A stretch of DNA of 64,000 nucleotides, taken from Diplolepis rosae. Lineage: Eukaryota; Arthropoda; Insecta; Hymenoptera; Diplolepididae. A program made the position numbers and the translations under genes. The notes beneath the pieces are model-generated. The model saw nothing but the letters and a program-made list of their open reading frames with translations, had not been told where the DNA came from and did not search any database. Positions 31,201-46,200 of this stretch are shown one piece after another. The stretch covers positions 2,852,001-2,916,000 of the forward strand of contig JAPYXD010000744.1 in NCBI GenBank assembly GCA_030998225.1, written 5' to 3'. Each line of letters begins with the position of its first letter. Positions within the stretch are counted from its first letter, which is position 1.

Positions 31201-34200
31201 GGTGTGTTAATCACTACCAGGCCATTATTCTCTGTTCTCTGTTTATTTAAATAATGTGCTGGGTGTGTTAATCACTACCAGGCCATTATTCTCTGTTCTC
31301 TGTTTATTTAAATAATGTGCTGGGTGTGTTAATCACTACCAGGCCATTACTCTCTGTTGCTTGTTTATTTAAATAATGTGCTGGGTGTGTTAATCACTAC
31401 CAGGCCATTATTCTCTGTTCTCTGTTTATTCAAGTAATGTGCTGGGTGTGTTAGTCACTACCAGGCCATTATTCTCTGTTCTCTGCTTATTTAAATAATG
31501 TGCTGGGTGTGTTAACCACTACCAGGCCATTATTCTCTGTTCTCTGTTTATTTAAATAATATGCTGGGTGTGTTAGTCACTACCAGGCAATTATTCTCTG
31601 TTCTCTGCTTATTTAAATAATGTGCTGGGTGTGTTAGTCACTACCAGGCCATTATTCTCTGTTCTCTGTTTATTTAAATAATGTGCTGGGTGTGTTAGTC
31701 ACTACCAGGCCATTATTCTCTGTTCTCTGTTTATTTAAATAATGTGCTGGGTGTGTTAATCACTACCAGGCCATTACTCTCTGTTGCTTGTTTATTTAAA
31801 TAATGTGCTGGGTGTGTTAGTCACTACCAGGCCATTATTCTCTGTTCTCTGTTTATTTAAATAATGTGCTGGGTGTGTTAATCACTACCAGGCCATTATT
31901 CTCTGTTCTCTGCTTATTTAAATAATGTGCTGGGTGTGTTAATCACTACCAGGCCATTATTCTCTGTTCTCTGCTTATTTAAATAATGTGCTGGGTGTGT
32001 TAATCACTACCAGGCCATTATTCTCTGTTCTCTGCTTATTTAAATAATGTGCTGGGTGTGTTAGTCACTACCAGGCCATTATTCTCTGTTCTCTGTTTAT
32101 TTAAATAATGTGCTGGGTGTGTTAGTCACTACCAGGCCATTATTCACTGTTCTCTGCTTATTTAAATAATGTGCTGGGTGTGTTAGTCACTACCAGGCCA
32201 TTATTCTCTGTTCTCTGCTTATTTAAATAATGTGCTGGGTGTGTTAATCACTACCAGGCCATTATTCTCTGTTCTCTGTTTATTTAAATAATGTGCTGGG
32301 TGTGTTAATCACTACCAGGCCATTACTCTCTGTTGTTTGTTTATTTAAATAATGTTCTTGGTGTGTTGATCACTACCAGGCCATTACTCTCTGTTGTTTG
32401 TTTATTTAAATAATGTGCTGGGTGTGTTAATCACTACCAGGCTATTATTCTCTGTTCTCTGTTTATTTAAATAATGTGCTGGGTGTGTTAATCACTACCA
32501 GGCCATTATTCTCTGTTCTCTGCTTATTTAAATAATGTGCTGGGTGTGTTAGTCACTACCAGGCCATTATTCTCTGTTCTCTGCTTATTTAAATAATGTG
32601 CTGGGTGTGTTAACCACTACCAGGCCATTATTCTCTGTTCTCTGTTTATTTAAATAATATGCTGGGTGTGTTAGTCACTACCAGGCAATTATTCTCTGTT
32701 CTCTGCTTATTTAAATAATGTGCTGGGTGTGTTAGTCACTACCAGGCCATTATTCTCTGTTCTCTGTTTATTTAAATAATGTGCTGGGTGTGTTAATCAC
32801 TACCAGGCCATTATTCTCTGTTCTCTGTTTATTTAAATAATGTGCTGGTTGTGTTAATCACTACCAGGCCATTACTCTCTGTTGCTTGTTTATTTAAATA
32901 ATGTGCTGGGTGTGTTAGTCACTACCAGGCCATTATTCTCTGTTCTCTGCTTATTTAAATAATGTGCTGGGTGTGTTAATCACTACCAGGCCATTATTCT
33001 CTGTTCTCTGTTTATTTAAATAATGTGCTGGGTGTGTTAGTCACTACCAGGCCATTATTCTCTGTTCTCTGTTTATTTAAATAATGTGCTGGGTGTGTTA
33101 GTCACTACCAGGCCATTATTCTCTGTTCTCTGTTTATTTAAATAATGTGCTGGGTGTGTTAATCACTACCAGGCCATTATTCTCTGTTCTCTGCTTATTT
33201 AAATAATGTGCTGGGTGTGTTAATCACTACCAGGCCATTACTCTCTGTTGCTTGTTTATTTAAATAATGTGCTGGGTGTGTTAATCACTACCAGGCCATT
33301 ACTCTCTGTTGCTTGTTTTTTTAAATAATGTGCTGGGTGTGTTAATCACTACCAGGCCATTATTCTCTGTTCTCTGCTTATTTAAATAATGTGCTGGGTG
33401 CGTTAGTCACTACCAGGCCATTATTCTCTGTTCTCTGCTTATTTAAATAATGTGCTGGGTGTGTTAATCACTACCAGGCCATTATTCTCTGTTCTCTGTT
33501 TATTTAAATAATGTGCTGGGTGTGTTAAACACTACCAGGCCATTACTCTCTGTTGCTTGTTTATTTAAATAATGTGCTGGGTGTGTTAATCACTACCAAG
33601 CCATTATTCTCTGTTATTTGTTTATTTAAATAATGTGCTGGGTGTGTTAGTCACTACCAGGCCATTATTCTCTGTTCTCTGTTTATTTAAATAATGTGCT
33701 GGGTGTGTTAATCACTACCAGGCCATTATTCTCTGTTCTCTGTTTATTTAAATAATGTGCTGGGTGTGTTAGTCACTACCAGGCCATTATTCTCTGTTCT
33801 CTGCTTATTTAAATAATGTGCTGGGTGTGTTAATCACTACCAGGCCATTATTCTCTGTTCTCTGTTTATTTAAATAATGTGCTGGGTGTGTTAATCACTA
33901 CCAGGCCATTATTCTCTGTTCTCTGCTTATTTAAATAATGTGCTGGGTGTGTTAATCACTACCAGGCCATTACTCTCTGTTGCTTGTTTATTTAAATAAT
34001 GTGCTGGGTGTGTTGATCACTACCAGGCCATTACTCTCTGTTGTTTGTTTATTTAAATAATGTGCTGGGTGTGTTAATCACTACCAGGCCATTATTCTCT
34101 GTTCTCTGTTTATTTAAATAATGTGCTGGGTGTGTTAATCACTACCAGGCCATTATTCTCTGTTCTCTGTTTATTTAAATAATGTGCTGGGTGTGTTAGT

Positions 34201-37200
34201 CACTACCAGGCCATTATTCACTGTTCTCTGCTTATTTAAATAATGTGCTGGGTGTGTTAATCACTACCAGGCCATTATTCTCTGTTCTCTGTTTATTTAA
34301 ATAATCTGCTGGGTGTGTTAGTCACTACCAGGCCATTATTCTCTGTTCTCTGTTTATTTAAATAATGTGCTGGGTGTGTTAGTCACTACCAGGCCATTAT
34401 TCACTGTTCTCTGCTTATTTAAATAATGTGCTGGGTGTGTTAATCACTACCAGGCCATTATTCTCTGTTCTCTGTTTATTTAAATAATGTGCTGGGTGTG
34501 TTAGTCACTACCAGGCCATTATTCACTGTTCTCTGCTTATTTAAATAATGTGCTGGGTGTGTTAGTCACTACCAGGCCATTATTCTCTGTTCTCTGTTTA
34601 TTTAAATAATGTGCTGGGTGTGTTAGTCACTACCAGGCCATTATTCTCTGTTCTCTGTTTATTTAAATAATGTGCTGGGTGTGTTAATCACTACCAGGCC
34701 ATTATTCTCTGTTCTCTGTTTATTTAAATAATGTGCTGGGTGTGTTAGTCACTACCAGGCCATTATTCTCTGTTCTCTGCTTATTTAAATAATGTGCTGG
34801 GTGTGTTAATCACTACCAGGCCATTATTCTCTGTTCTCTGTTTATTTAAATAATGTGCTGGGTGTGTTAGTCACTACCAGGCCATTATTCACTGTTCTCT
34901 GCTTATTTAAATAATGTGCTGGGTGTGTTAGTCACTACCAGGCCATTATTCTCTGTTCTCTGTTTATTTAAATAATGTGCTGGGTGTGTTAGTCACTACC
35001 AGGCCATTATTCACTGTTCTCTGCTTATTTAAATAATGTGCTGGGTGTGTTAATCACTACCAGGCCATTATTCTCTGTTCTCTGTTTATTTAAATAATGT
35101 GCTGGGTGTGTTAGTCACTACCAGGCCATTATTCTCTGTTCTCTGCTTATTTAAATAATGTGCTGGGTGTGTTAATCACTACCAGGCCATTATTCTCTGT
35201 TCTCTGTTTATTTAAATAATGTGCTGGGTGTGTTAGTCACTACCAGGCCATTATTCTCTGTTCTCTGTTTATTTAAATAATGTGCTGGGTGTGTTAGTCA
35301 CTACCAGGCCATTATTCTCTGTTCTCTGTTTATTTAAATAATGTGCTGGGTGTGTTAATCACTACCAGGCCATTATTCTCTGTTCTCTGCTTATTTAAAT
35401 AATGTGCTGGGTGTGTTAATCACTACCAGGCCATTATTCTCTGTTCTCTGTTTATTTAAATAATGTGCTGGGTGTGTTAATCACTACCAGGCCATTATTC
35501 TCTGTTGTTTGTTTATTTAAATAATGTGCTGGGTGTGTTAGTCACTACCAGGCCATTATTCTCTGTTCTCTGTTTATTTAAATAATGTGCTGGGTGTGTT
35601 AGTCACTACCAGGCCATTATTCTCTGTTCTCTGCTTATTTAAATAATGTGCTGGGTGTGTTAATCACTACCAGGCCATTATTCTCTGTTCTCTGTTTATT
35701 TAAATAATGTGCTGGGTGTGTTAGTCACTACCAGGCCATTATTCTCTGTTCTCTGTTTATTTAAATAATGTGCTGGTTGTGTTAATCACTACCAGGCCAT
35801 TACTCTCTGTTGCTTGTTTTTTTAAATAATGTGCTGGGTGTGTTAATCACTACCAGGCCATTATTCTCTGTTCTCTGTTTATTTAAATAATGTGCTGGGT
35901 GTGTTAATCACTACCAGGCCATTATTCTCTGTTCTCTGTTTATTTAAATAATGTGCTGGGTGTGTTAGTCACTACCAGGCCATTATTCTCTGTTCTCTGC
36001 TTATTTAAATAATGTGCTGGGTGTGTTAATCACTACCAGGCCATTATTCTCTGTTCTCTGTTTATTTAAATAATGTGCTGGGTGTGTTAATCACTACCAG
36101 GCCATTATTCTCTGTTCTCTGCTTATTTAAATAATGTGCTGGGTGTGTTAATCACTACCAGGCCATTATTCTCTGTTCTCTGCTTATTTAAATAATGTGC
36201 TGGGTGTGTCAATCACTACCAGGCCATTACTCTCTGTTGCTTGTTTATTTAAATAATGTGCTGGGTGTGTTAATCACTACCAAGCCATTATTCTCTGTTA
36301 TTTGTTTATTTAAATAATGTGCTGGGTGTGCTAGTCACTACCAGGCCATTATTCTCTGTTCTCTGTTTATTTAAATAATGTGCTGGGTGTGTTAGTCACT
36401 ACCAGGCCATTATTCTCTGTTCTCTGCTTATTTAAATAATGTGCTGGGTGTGTTAATCACTACCAGGCCATTATTCTCTGTTCTCTGTTTATTTAAATAA
36501 TGTGCTGGGTGTGTTAGTCACTACCAGGCCATTATTCTCTGTTCTCTGTTTATTTAAATAATGTGCTGGGTGTGTTAGTCACTACCAGGCCATTATTCTC
36601 TGTTCTCTGCTTATTTAAATAATGTTCTTGGTGTGTTGATCACTACCAGGCCATTATTCTCTGTTCTCTGTTTATTTAAATAATATGCTGGGTGTGTTAG
36701 TCACTACCAGGCCATTATTCTCTGTTCTCTGCTTATTTAAATAATGTGCTGGGTGTGTTAGTCACTACCAGGCCATTATTCTCTGTTCTCTGTTTATTTA
36801 AATAATGTGCTGGGTGTGTTAGTCACTACCAGGCCATTATTCTCTGTTCTCTGTTTATTTAAATAATGTGCTGGGTGTGTTAATCACTACCAGGCCATTA
36901 TTCTCTGTTCTCTGTTTATTTAAATAATGTGCTGGGTGTGTTAGTCACTACCAGGCCATTATTCTCTGTTCTCTGCTTATTTAAATAATGTGCTGGGTGT
37001 GTTAATCACTACCAGGCCATTATTCTCTGTTCTCTGTTTATTTAAATAATATGCTGGGTGTGTTAGTCACTACCAGGCAATTATTCTCTGTTCTCTGCTT
37101 ATTTAAATAATGTGCTGGGTGTGTTAGTCACTACCAGGCCATTATTCTCTGTTCTCTGTTTATTTAAATAATGTGCTGGGTGTGTTAATCACTACCAGGC

Positions 37201-40200
37201 CATTATTCTCTGTTCTCTGCTTATTTAAATAATGTGCTGGGTGTGTTAATCACTACCAGGCCATTATTCTCTGTTCTCTGCTTATTTAAATAATGCGCTG
37301 GGTGTGTTAATCACTACCAGGCCATTATGCACTGTTGTTTGTTAATTTAAATAATGTGCTGGGTGTGTTAGTCACTACCAGGCCATTATTCTCTGTTCGC
37401 TGTTTATTTAAATAATGTGCTGGGTGTGTTAGTCACTACCAGGCCATTATTCTCTGTTCTCTGCTTATTTAAATAATGTGCTGGGTGTGTTAGTCACTAC
37501 CAGGCCATTATTCTCTGTTCTCTGTTTATTTAAATAATGTGCTGGGTGTGTTAGTCACTGCCAGGCCATTATTCTCTGTTCTCTGTTTATTCAAATAATG
37601 TGCTGGGTGTGTTAGTCACTACCAGGTCATTATTCTCTGTTCTCTGCTTATTTAAATAATGTGCTGGGTGTGTTAGTCACTACCAGGCCATTATTCATTG
37701 TTCTCTGCTTATTTAAATAATGTGCTGGGTGTGTTAGTCACTACCAGGCCATTATTCTCTGTTCTCTGCTTATTTAAATAATGTTCTTGGTGTGTTGATC
37801 ACTACCAGGCCATTACTCTCTGTTGCTTGTTTATTTAAATAATGTGCTGGGTGTGTTAATCACTACCAGGCCATTATTCTCTGTTCTCTGGTTTATTTAA
37901 ATAATGTGCTGGGTGTGTTAGTCACTTCCAGGCCATTATTCTCTGTTCTTTGTTTATCTACATTATGGGCTGGGTGTGTTAGTCACTACCAAGCCATTAT
38001 TCTCTGTTATTTGTTTATTTAAATAATGTGCTGGGTGTGTTAGTCACTACCAGGCCATTATTCTCTGTTCTCTGTTTATTTAAATAATGTGCTGGGTGTG
38101 TTAATCACTACCAGGCCATTATTCTCTGTTCTCTGTTTATTTAAATAATGTGCTGGGTGTGTTAATCACTACCAGGCCATTATTCTCTGTTCTCTGCTTA
38201 TTTAAATAATGTGCTGGGTGTGTTAATCACTACCAGGTCATTATTCTCTGTTATTTGTTTATTTAAATAATGTGCTGGGTGTGTTAGTCACTACCAGGCT
38301 ATTATTCTCTGTTCTCTGTTTATTTAAATAATGTGCTGGGTGTGTTAATCACTACCAGGCCATTATTCTCTGTTCTCTGCTTATTTAAATAATGTGCTGG
38401 GTGTGTTAATCACTACCAGGCCATTATTCTCTGTTCTCTGTTTATTTAAATAATGTGCTGGGTGTGTTAGTCACTACCAGGCCATTATTCTCTGTTCTCT
38501 GCTTATTTAAATAATGTGCTGGGTGTGTTAATCACTACCAGGCCATTATTCTCTGTTCTCTGCTTATTTAAATAATGTGCTGGGTGTGTTAAACACTACC
38601 AGGCCATTACTCTCTGTTGCTTGTTTATTTAAATAATGTGCTGGGTGTGTTAATCACTACCAAGCCATTATTCTCTGTTATTTGTTTATTTAAATAATGT
38701 GCTGGGTGTGTTAGTCACTACCAGGCCATTATTCTCTGTTCTCTGTTTATTTAAATAATGTGCTGGGTGTGTTAATCACTACCAGGCCATTATTCTCTGT
38801 TATTTGTTTATTTAAATAATGTGCTGGGTGTGTTAGTCACTACCAGGCTATTATTCTCTGTTCTCTGTTAATTTAAATAATGTGCTGGGTATGTTAATCA
38901 CTACCAGGCCACTATTCTCTTTTCTCTGCTTATTTAAATAATGTGCTGGGTGTGTTAATCACTACCAGGCCATTATTCTCTTTTCTCTGCTTATTTAAAT
39001 AATGTGCTGGGTGTGTTAATCACTACCAAGCCATTATTCTCTGTTATTTGTTTATTTAAATAATGTGCTGGGTGTGTTAGTCACTACCAGGCTATTATTC
39101 TCTGTTCTCTGTTAATTTAAATAATGTGCTGGGTATGTTAATCACTACCAGGCCATTATTCTCTTTTCTCTGCTTATTTAAATAATGTGCTGGGTGTGTT
39201 AATCACTACCAGGCCATTATTCTCTGTTATTTGTTTATTTAAATAATGTGCTGGGTGTGTTAGTCACTACCAGGCTATTATTCTCTGTTCTCTGTTTATT
39301 TAAATAATGTGCTGGGTGTGTTAGTCACTACCAGGCCATTATTCTCTGTTCTCTGTTTATTTAAATAATGTGCTGGGTGTGTTAATCACTACCAGGCCAT
39401 TATTCTCTGTTCTCTGTTTATTTAAATAATGTGCTGGGTGTGTTAATCACTACCAGGCCATTATTCTCTGTTCTCTGTTTATTCAAGTAATGTGCTGGGT
39501 GTGTTAGTCACTACCAGGCCATTATTCTCTGTTCTCTGCTTATTTAAATAATGTGCTGGGTGTGTTAATCACTACCAGGCCATTATTCTCTGTTCTCTGT
39601 TTATTTAAATAATGTGCTGGGTGTGTTAGTCACTACCAGGCCATTATTCACTGTTCTCTGCTTATTTAAATAATGTGCTGGGTGTGTTAGTCACTACCAG
39701 GCCATTATTCTCTGTTCTCTGTTTATTTAAATAATGTGCTGGGTGTGTTAATCACTACCAGGCCATTATTCTCTGTTCTCTGCTTATTTAAATAATGTGC
39801 TGGGTGTGTTAATCACTACCAGGCCATTACTCTCTGTTGCTTGTTTATTTAAATAATGTTCTTGGTGTGTTGATCACTACCAGGCCATTACTCTCTGTTG
39901 CTTGTTTATTTAAATAATGTGCTGGGTGTGTTAATCACTACCAGGCCATTATTCTCTGTTCTCTGTTTATTTAAATAATGTGCTGGGTGTGTTAGTCACT
40001 ACCAGGCCATTATTCTCTGTTCTCTGCTTATTTAAATAATGTGCTGGGTGTGTTAATCACTACCAGGCCATTATTCTCTGTTCTCTGCTTATTTAAATAA
40101 TGTGCTGGGTGTGTTAGTCACTACCAGGCCATTATTCTCTGTTCTCTGTTTATTTAAATAATGTGCTGGGTGTGTTAGTCACTACCAGGCCATTATTCTC

Positions 40201-43200
40201 TGTTGTTTGTTTATTTAAATAATGTGCTGGGTGTGTTAATCACTACCAGGCCATTATTCTCTGTTCTCTGTTTATTTAAATAATGTGCTGGGTGTGTTAA
40301 TCACTACCAGGCCATTATTCTCTGTTCTCTGTTTATTTAAATAATGTGCTGGGTGTGTTAATCACTACCAGGCCATTATTCTCTGTTCTCTGCTTATTTA
40401 AATAATGTGCTGGGTGTGTTAATCACTACCAGGCCATTATTCTCTGTTCTCTGTTTATTTAAATAATGTGCTGGGTGTGTTAGTCACTACCAGGCCATTA
40501 TTCTCTGTTCTCTGTTTATTTAAATAATGTGCTGGGTGTGTTAATCACTACCAGGCCATTATTCTCTGTTCTCTGCTTATTTAAATAATGTGCTGGGTGT
40601 GTTAATCACTACCAGGCCATTATTCTCTGTTCTCTGCTTAATTTAAATAATGTGCTGGGTGTGTTAGTCACTACCAGGCCATTATTCTCTGTTCTCTGTT
40701 TATTTAAATAATGTGCTGGGTGTGTTAGTCACTACCAGGCCATTATTCTCTGTTGATTGTTTATTTAAATAATGTGCTGGGTGTGTTAATCACTACCAGG
40801 CCATTATTCTCTGTTCTCTGCTTATTTAAATAATGTGCTGGGTGTGTTAATCACTACCAGGCCATTATTCTCTGTTCTCTGCTTATTTAAATAATGTGGT
40901 GGGTGTGTTAATCACTACCAGGCCATTATGCTCTGTTGTTGGTTAATTGAAATAATGTGCTGGGTGTGTTAATCACTACCAGGCCATTATTCACTGTTGT
41001 TTGTTTATTTAAATAATGTTCTGGGTGTGTTGATCACTACCAGGCCATTATTCTCTGTTTTCTGTTTATTTAAATAATGTGCTGGGTGTGTTAATCACTA
41101 CCAGGCTATTATTCTCTGTTCTCTGTTTATTTAAATAATGTGCTGGGTGTGTTAGTCACTACCAGGCCATTATTCTCTGTTTTCTGTTTATTTAAATAAT
41201 GTGCTGGGTGTGTTAATCACTACCAGGCCATTATTCTCTGTTCTCTGTTTATTTAAATAATGTGCTGGGTGTGTTAATCACTACCAGGCCATTATTCTCT
41301 GTTCTCTGCTTATTTAAATAATGTGCTGGGTGTGTTAATCACTACCAGGCCATTATTCTCTGTTCTCTGCTTATTTAAATAATGTGCTGGGTGTGTTAAT
41401 CACTACCAGGCCATTATTCTCTGTTCTCTGTTTATTTAAATAATGTGCTGGGTGTGTTAATCACTACCAGGCCATTATTCTCTGTTCTCTGTTTATTTAA
41501 ATAATGTGCTGGGTGTGTTAATCACTACCAGGCCATTATTCTCTGTTCTCTGCTTATTTAAATAATGTGCTGGGTGTGTTAATCACTACCAGGCCATTAT
41601 TCTCTGTTCTCTGTTTATTTAAATAATGCGCTGGGTGTGTTAATCACTACCAGGCCATCATTCTCTGTTCTCTGCTTATTTAAATAATGTGCTGGGTGTG
41701 TCAATCACTACCAGGCCATTACTCTCTGTTGCTTGTTTATTTAAATAATGTGCTGGGTGTGTTAATCACTACCAGGCCATTATTCTCTGTTCTCTGTTTA
41801 TTTAAATAATGTGCTGGGTGTGTTAGTCACTACCAGGCCATTATTCTCTGTTCTCTGCTTATTTAAATAATGTGCTGGGTGTGTTAATCACTACCAGGCC
41901 ATTATTCTCTGTTCTCTGTTTATTTAAATAATGTGCTGGGTGTGTTAGTCACTACCAGGCCATTATTCACTGTTCTCTGCTTATTTAAATAATGTGCTGG
42001 GTGTGTTAGTCACTACCAGGCCATTATTCTCTGTTCTCTGTTTATTTAAATAATGTGCTGGGTGTGTTAGTCACTACCAGGCCATTATTCTCTGTTCTCT
42101 GTTTATTTAAATAATGTGCTGGGTGTGTTAATCACTACCAGGCCATTATTCTCTGTTATTTGTTTATTTAAATAATGTGCTGGGTGTGTTAGTCACTACC
42201 AGGCCATTATTCTCTGTTCTCTGTTTATTTAAATAATGTGCTGGGTGTGTTAATCACTACCAGGCCATTATTCTCTGTTCTCTGCTTATTTAAATAATGT
42301 GCTGGGTGTGTTAATCACTACCAGGCCATTATTCTCTGTTCTCTGCTTATTTAAATAATGTGCTGGGTGTGTTAATCACTACCAGGCCATTATTCTCTGT
42401 TCTCTGCTTATTTAAATAATGTGCTGGGTGTGTTAGTCACTACCAGGCCATTATTCTCTGTTCTCTGTTTATTTAAATAATGTGCTGGGTGTGTTAGTCA
42501 CTACCAGGCCATTATTCTCTGTTCTCTGCTTATTTAAATAATGTGCTGGGTGTGTTAATCACTACCAGGCCATCATTCTCTGTTCTCTGCTTATTTAAAT
42601 AATGTGCTGGGTGTGTTAATCACTACCAGGCCATTATTCTCTGTTCTTTGTTTATTTAAATAATGTGCTGGGTGTGTTAGTCACTACCAGGCCATTATTC
42701 TCTGTTATTTGTTTATTTAAATAATGTGCTGGGTGTGTTGATCACTACCAGGCCATTACTCTCTGTTTTTTGTTTATTTAAATAATGTGCTGGGTGTGTT
42801 AATCACTACCAGGCCATTATTCTCTGTTCTTGGTTTATTTAAATAATGTGCTGGGTGTGTTAATCACTACCAGGCCATTATTCTCTGTTCTCTGTTTATT
42901 CAAGTAATGTGCTGGGTGTGTTAGTCACTACCAGGCCATTATTCTCTGTTCTCTGCTTATTTAAATAATGTGCTGGGTGTGTTAACCACTACCAGGCCAT
43001 TATTCTCTGTTCTCTGTTTATTTAAATAATATGCTGGGTGTGTTAGTCACTACCAGGCAATTATTCTCTGTTCTCTGCTTATTCAAATAATGTGCTGGGT
43101 GTGTTAGTCACTACCAGGCCATTATTCTCTGTTCTCTGTTTATTTAAATAATGTGCTGGGTGTGTTAATCACTACCAGGCCATTATTCTCTGTTCTCTGC

Positions 43201-46200
43201 TTATTTAAATAATGTGCTGGGTGTGTTAATCACTACCAGGCCATTATTCTCTGTTCTCTGTTTATTTAAATAATGTGCTGGGTGTGTTAATCACTACCAG
43301 GCCATTATTCTCTGTTCTCTGTTTATTTAAATAATGTGCTGGGTGTGTTAGTCACTACCAGGCCATTATTCTCTGTTCTCTGCTTATTTAAATAATGTGC
43401 TGGGTGTGTTAATCACTACCAGGCCATTATTCTCTGTTCTCTGTTTATTTAAATAATATGCTGGGTGTGTTAGTCACTACCAGGCCATTATTCTCTGTTC
43501 TCTGTTTATTTAAATAATGTGCTGGGTGTGTTAGTCACTACCAGGCCATTATTCTCTGTTCTCTGTTTATTTAAATAATGTGCTGGGTGTGTTAATCACT
43601 ACCAGGCCATTATTCTCTGTTCTCTGCTTATTTAAATAATGTGCTGGGTGTGTTAATCACTACCAGGCCATTATTCTCTGTTCTCTGCTTATTTAAATAA
43701 TGTGCTGGGTGTGTTAATCACTACCAGGCCATTACTCTCTGTTGCTTGTTTTTTTAAATAATGTGCTGGGTGTGGTAATCACTACCAGGCCATTATTCTC
43801 TGTTCTCTGCTTATTTAAATAATGTGCTGGGTGTGTTAATCACTACCAGGCCATTATTCTCTGTTCTCTGCTTATTTAAATAATGTGCTGGGTGTGTTAA
43901 TCACTACCAGGCCATTATTCTCTGTTCTCTGTTTATTTAAATAATGTGCTGGGTGTGTTAGTCACTACCAGGCCATTATTCTCTGTTCTCTGTTTATTTA
44001 AATAATGTGCTGGTTGTGTTAATCACTACCAGGCCATTACTCTCTGTTGCTTGTTTTTTTAAATAATGTGCTGGGTGTGTTAATCACTACCAGGCCATTA
44101 TTCTCTGTTCTCTGCTTATTTAAATAATGTGCTGGGTGTGTTAATCACTACCAGGCCATTATTCTCTGTTCTCTGTTTATTTAAATAATGTGCTGGGTGT
44201 GTTAGTCACTACCAGGCCATTATTCTCTGTTCTCTGCTTATTTAAATAATGTGCTGGGTGTGTTAATCACTACCAGGCCATTATTCTCTGTTCTCTGTTT
44301 ATTTAAATAATGTGCTGGGTGTGTTAATCACTACCAGGCCATTATTCTCTGTTCTCTGCTTATTTAAATAATGTGCTGGGTGTGTTAATCACTACCAGGC
44401 CATTATTCTCTGTTCTCTGTTTATTTAAATAATGTTCTGGGTGTGTTGATCACTACCAGGCCATTACTCTCTGTTTTTTGTTTATTTAAATAATGTGCTG
44501 GGTGTGTTAATCACTACCAGGCCATTATTCTCTGTTCTTGGTTTATTTAAATAATGTGCTGGGTGTGTTAATCACTACCAGGCCATTATTCTCTGTTCTC
44601 TGTTTATTTAAATAATGTGCTGGGTGTGTTAGTCACTACCAGGCCATTATTCTCTGTTCTCTGCTTATTTAAATAATGTGCTGGGTGTGTTAATCACTAC
44701 CAGGCCATTATTCTCTGTTCTCTGTTTATTTAAATAATATGCTGGGTGTGTTAGTCACTACCAGGCCATTATTCTCTGTTCTCTGTTTATTTAAATAATG
44801 TGCTGGGTGTGTTAGTCACTACCAGGCCATTATTCTCTGTTCTCTGCTTATTTAAATAATGTGCTGGGTGTGTTAATCACTACCAGGCCATTATTCTCTG
44901 TTCTCTGTTTATTTAAATAATATGCTGGGTGTGTTAGTCACTACCAGGCAATTATTCTCTGTTCTCTGCTTATTTAAATAATGTGCTGGGTGTGTTAGTC
45001 ACTACCAGGCCATTATTCTCTGTTCTCTGTTTATTTAAATAATGTGCTGGGTGTGTTAGTCACTACCAGGCCATTATTCTCTGTTCTCTGCTTATTTAAA
45101 TAATGTGCTGGGTGTGTTAATAACTACCAGGCCATTATTCTCTGTTCTCTGTTTATTCAAGTAATGTGCTGGGTGTGTTAGTCACTACCAGGCCATTATT
45201 CTCTGTTCTCTGCTTATTTAAATAATGTGCTGGGTGTGTTAACCACTACCAGGCCATTATTCTCTGTTCTCTGTTTATTTAAATAATATGCTGGGTGTGT
45301 TAGTCACTACCAGGCAATTATTCTCTGTTCTCTGCTTATTCAAATAATGTGCTGGGTGTGTTAGTCACTACCAGGCCATTATTCTCTGTTCTCTGTTTAT
45401 TTAAATAATGTGCTTGGTGTGTTAGTCACTTCCAGGCAATTATTCTCTGTTCTCTGCTTATTTAAATAATGTGCTGGGTGTGTTAATCACTACCAGGCCA
45501 TCATTCTCTGTTCTCTGCTTATTTAAATAATGTGCTGGGTGTGTTAATCACTACCAGGCCATTATGCACTGTTGTTTGTTAATTTAAATAATGTGCTGGG
45601 TGTGTTAGTCACTACCAGGCCATTATTCTCTGTTCTCTGTTTATTTAAATAATGTGCTGGGTGTGTTAGTCACTACCAGGCCATTATTCTCTGTTCTCTG
45701 CTTATTTAAATAATGTGCTGGGTGTGTTAATCACTACCAGGCCATTATTCTCTGTTCTCTGTTTATTTAAATAATCTGCTGGGTGTGTTAGTCACTACCA
45801 GGCCATTATTCTCTGTTCTCTGTTTATTTAAATAATGTGCTGGGTGTGTTAGTCACTACCAGGCCATTATTCTCTGTTCTCTGTTTATTTAAATAATGTG
45901 CTGGGTGTGTTAGTCACTACCAGGCCATTATTCACTGTTCTCTGCTTATTTAAATAATGTGCTGGGTGTGTTAATCACTACCAGGCCATTATTCTCTGTT
46001 CTCTGTTTATTTAAATAATGTGCTGGGTGTGTTAGTCACTACCAGGCCATTATTCACTGTTCTCTGCTTATTTAAATAATGTGCTGGGTGTGTTAGTCAC
46101 TACCAGGCCATTATTCTCTGTTCTCTGTTTATTTAAATAATGTGCTGGGTGTGTTAGTCACTACCAGGCCATTATTCTCTGTTCTCTGTTTATTTAAATA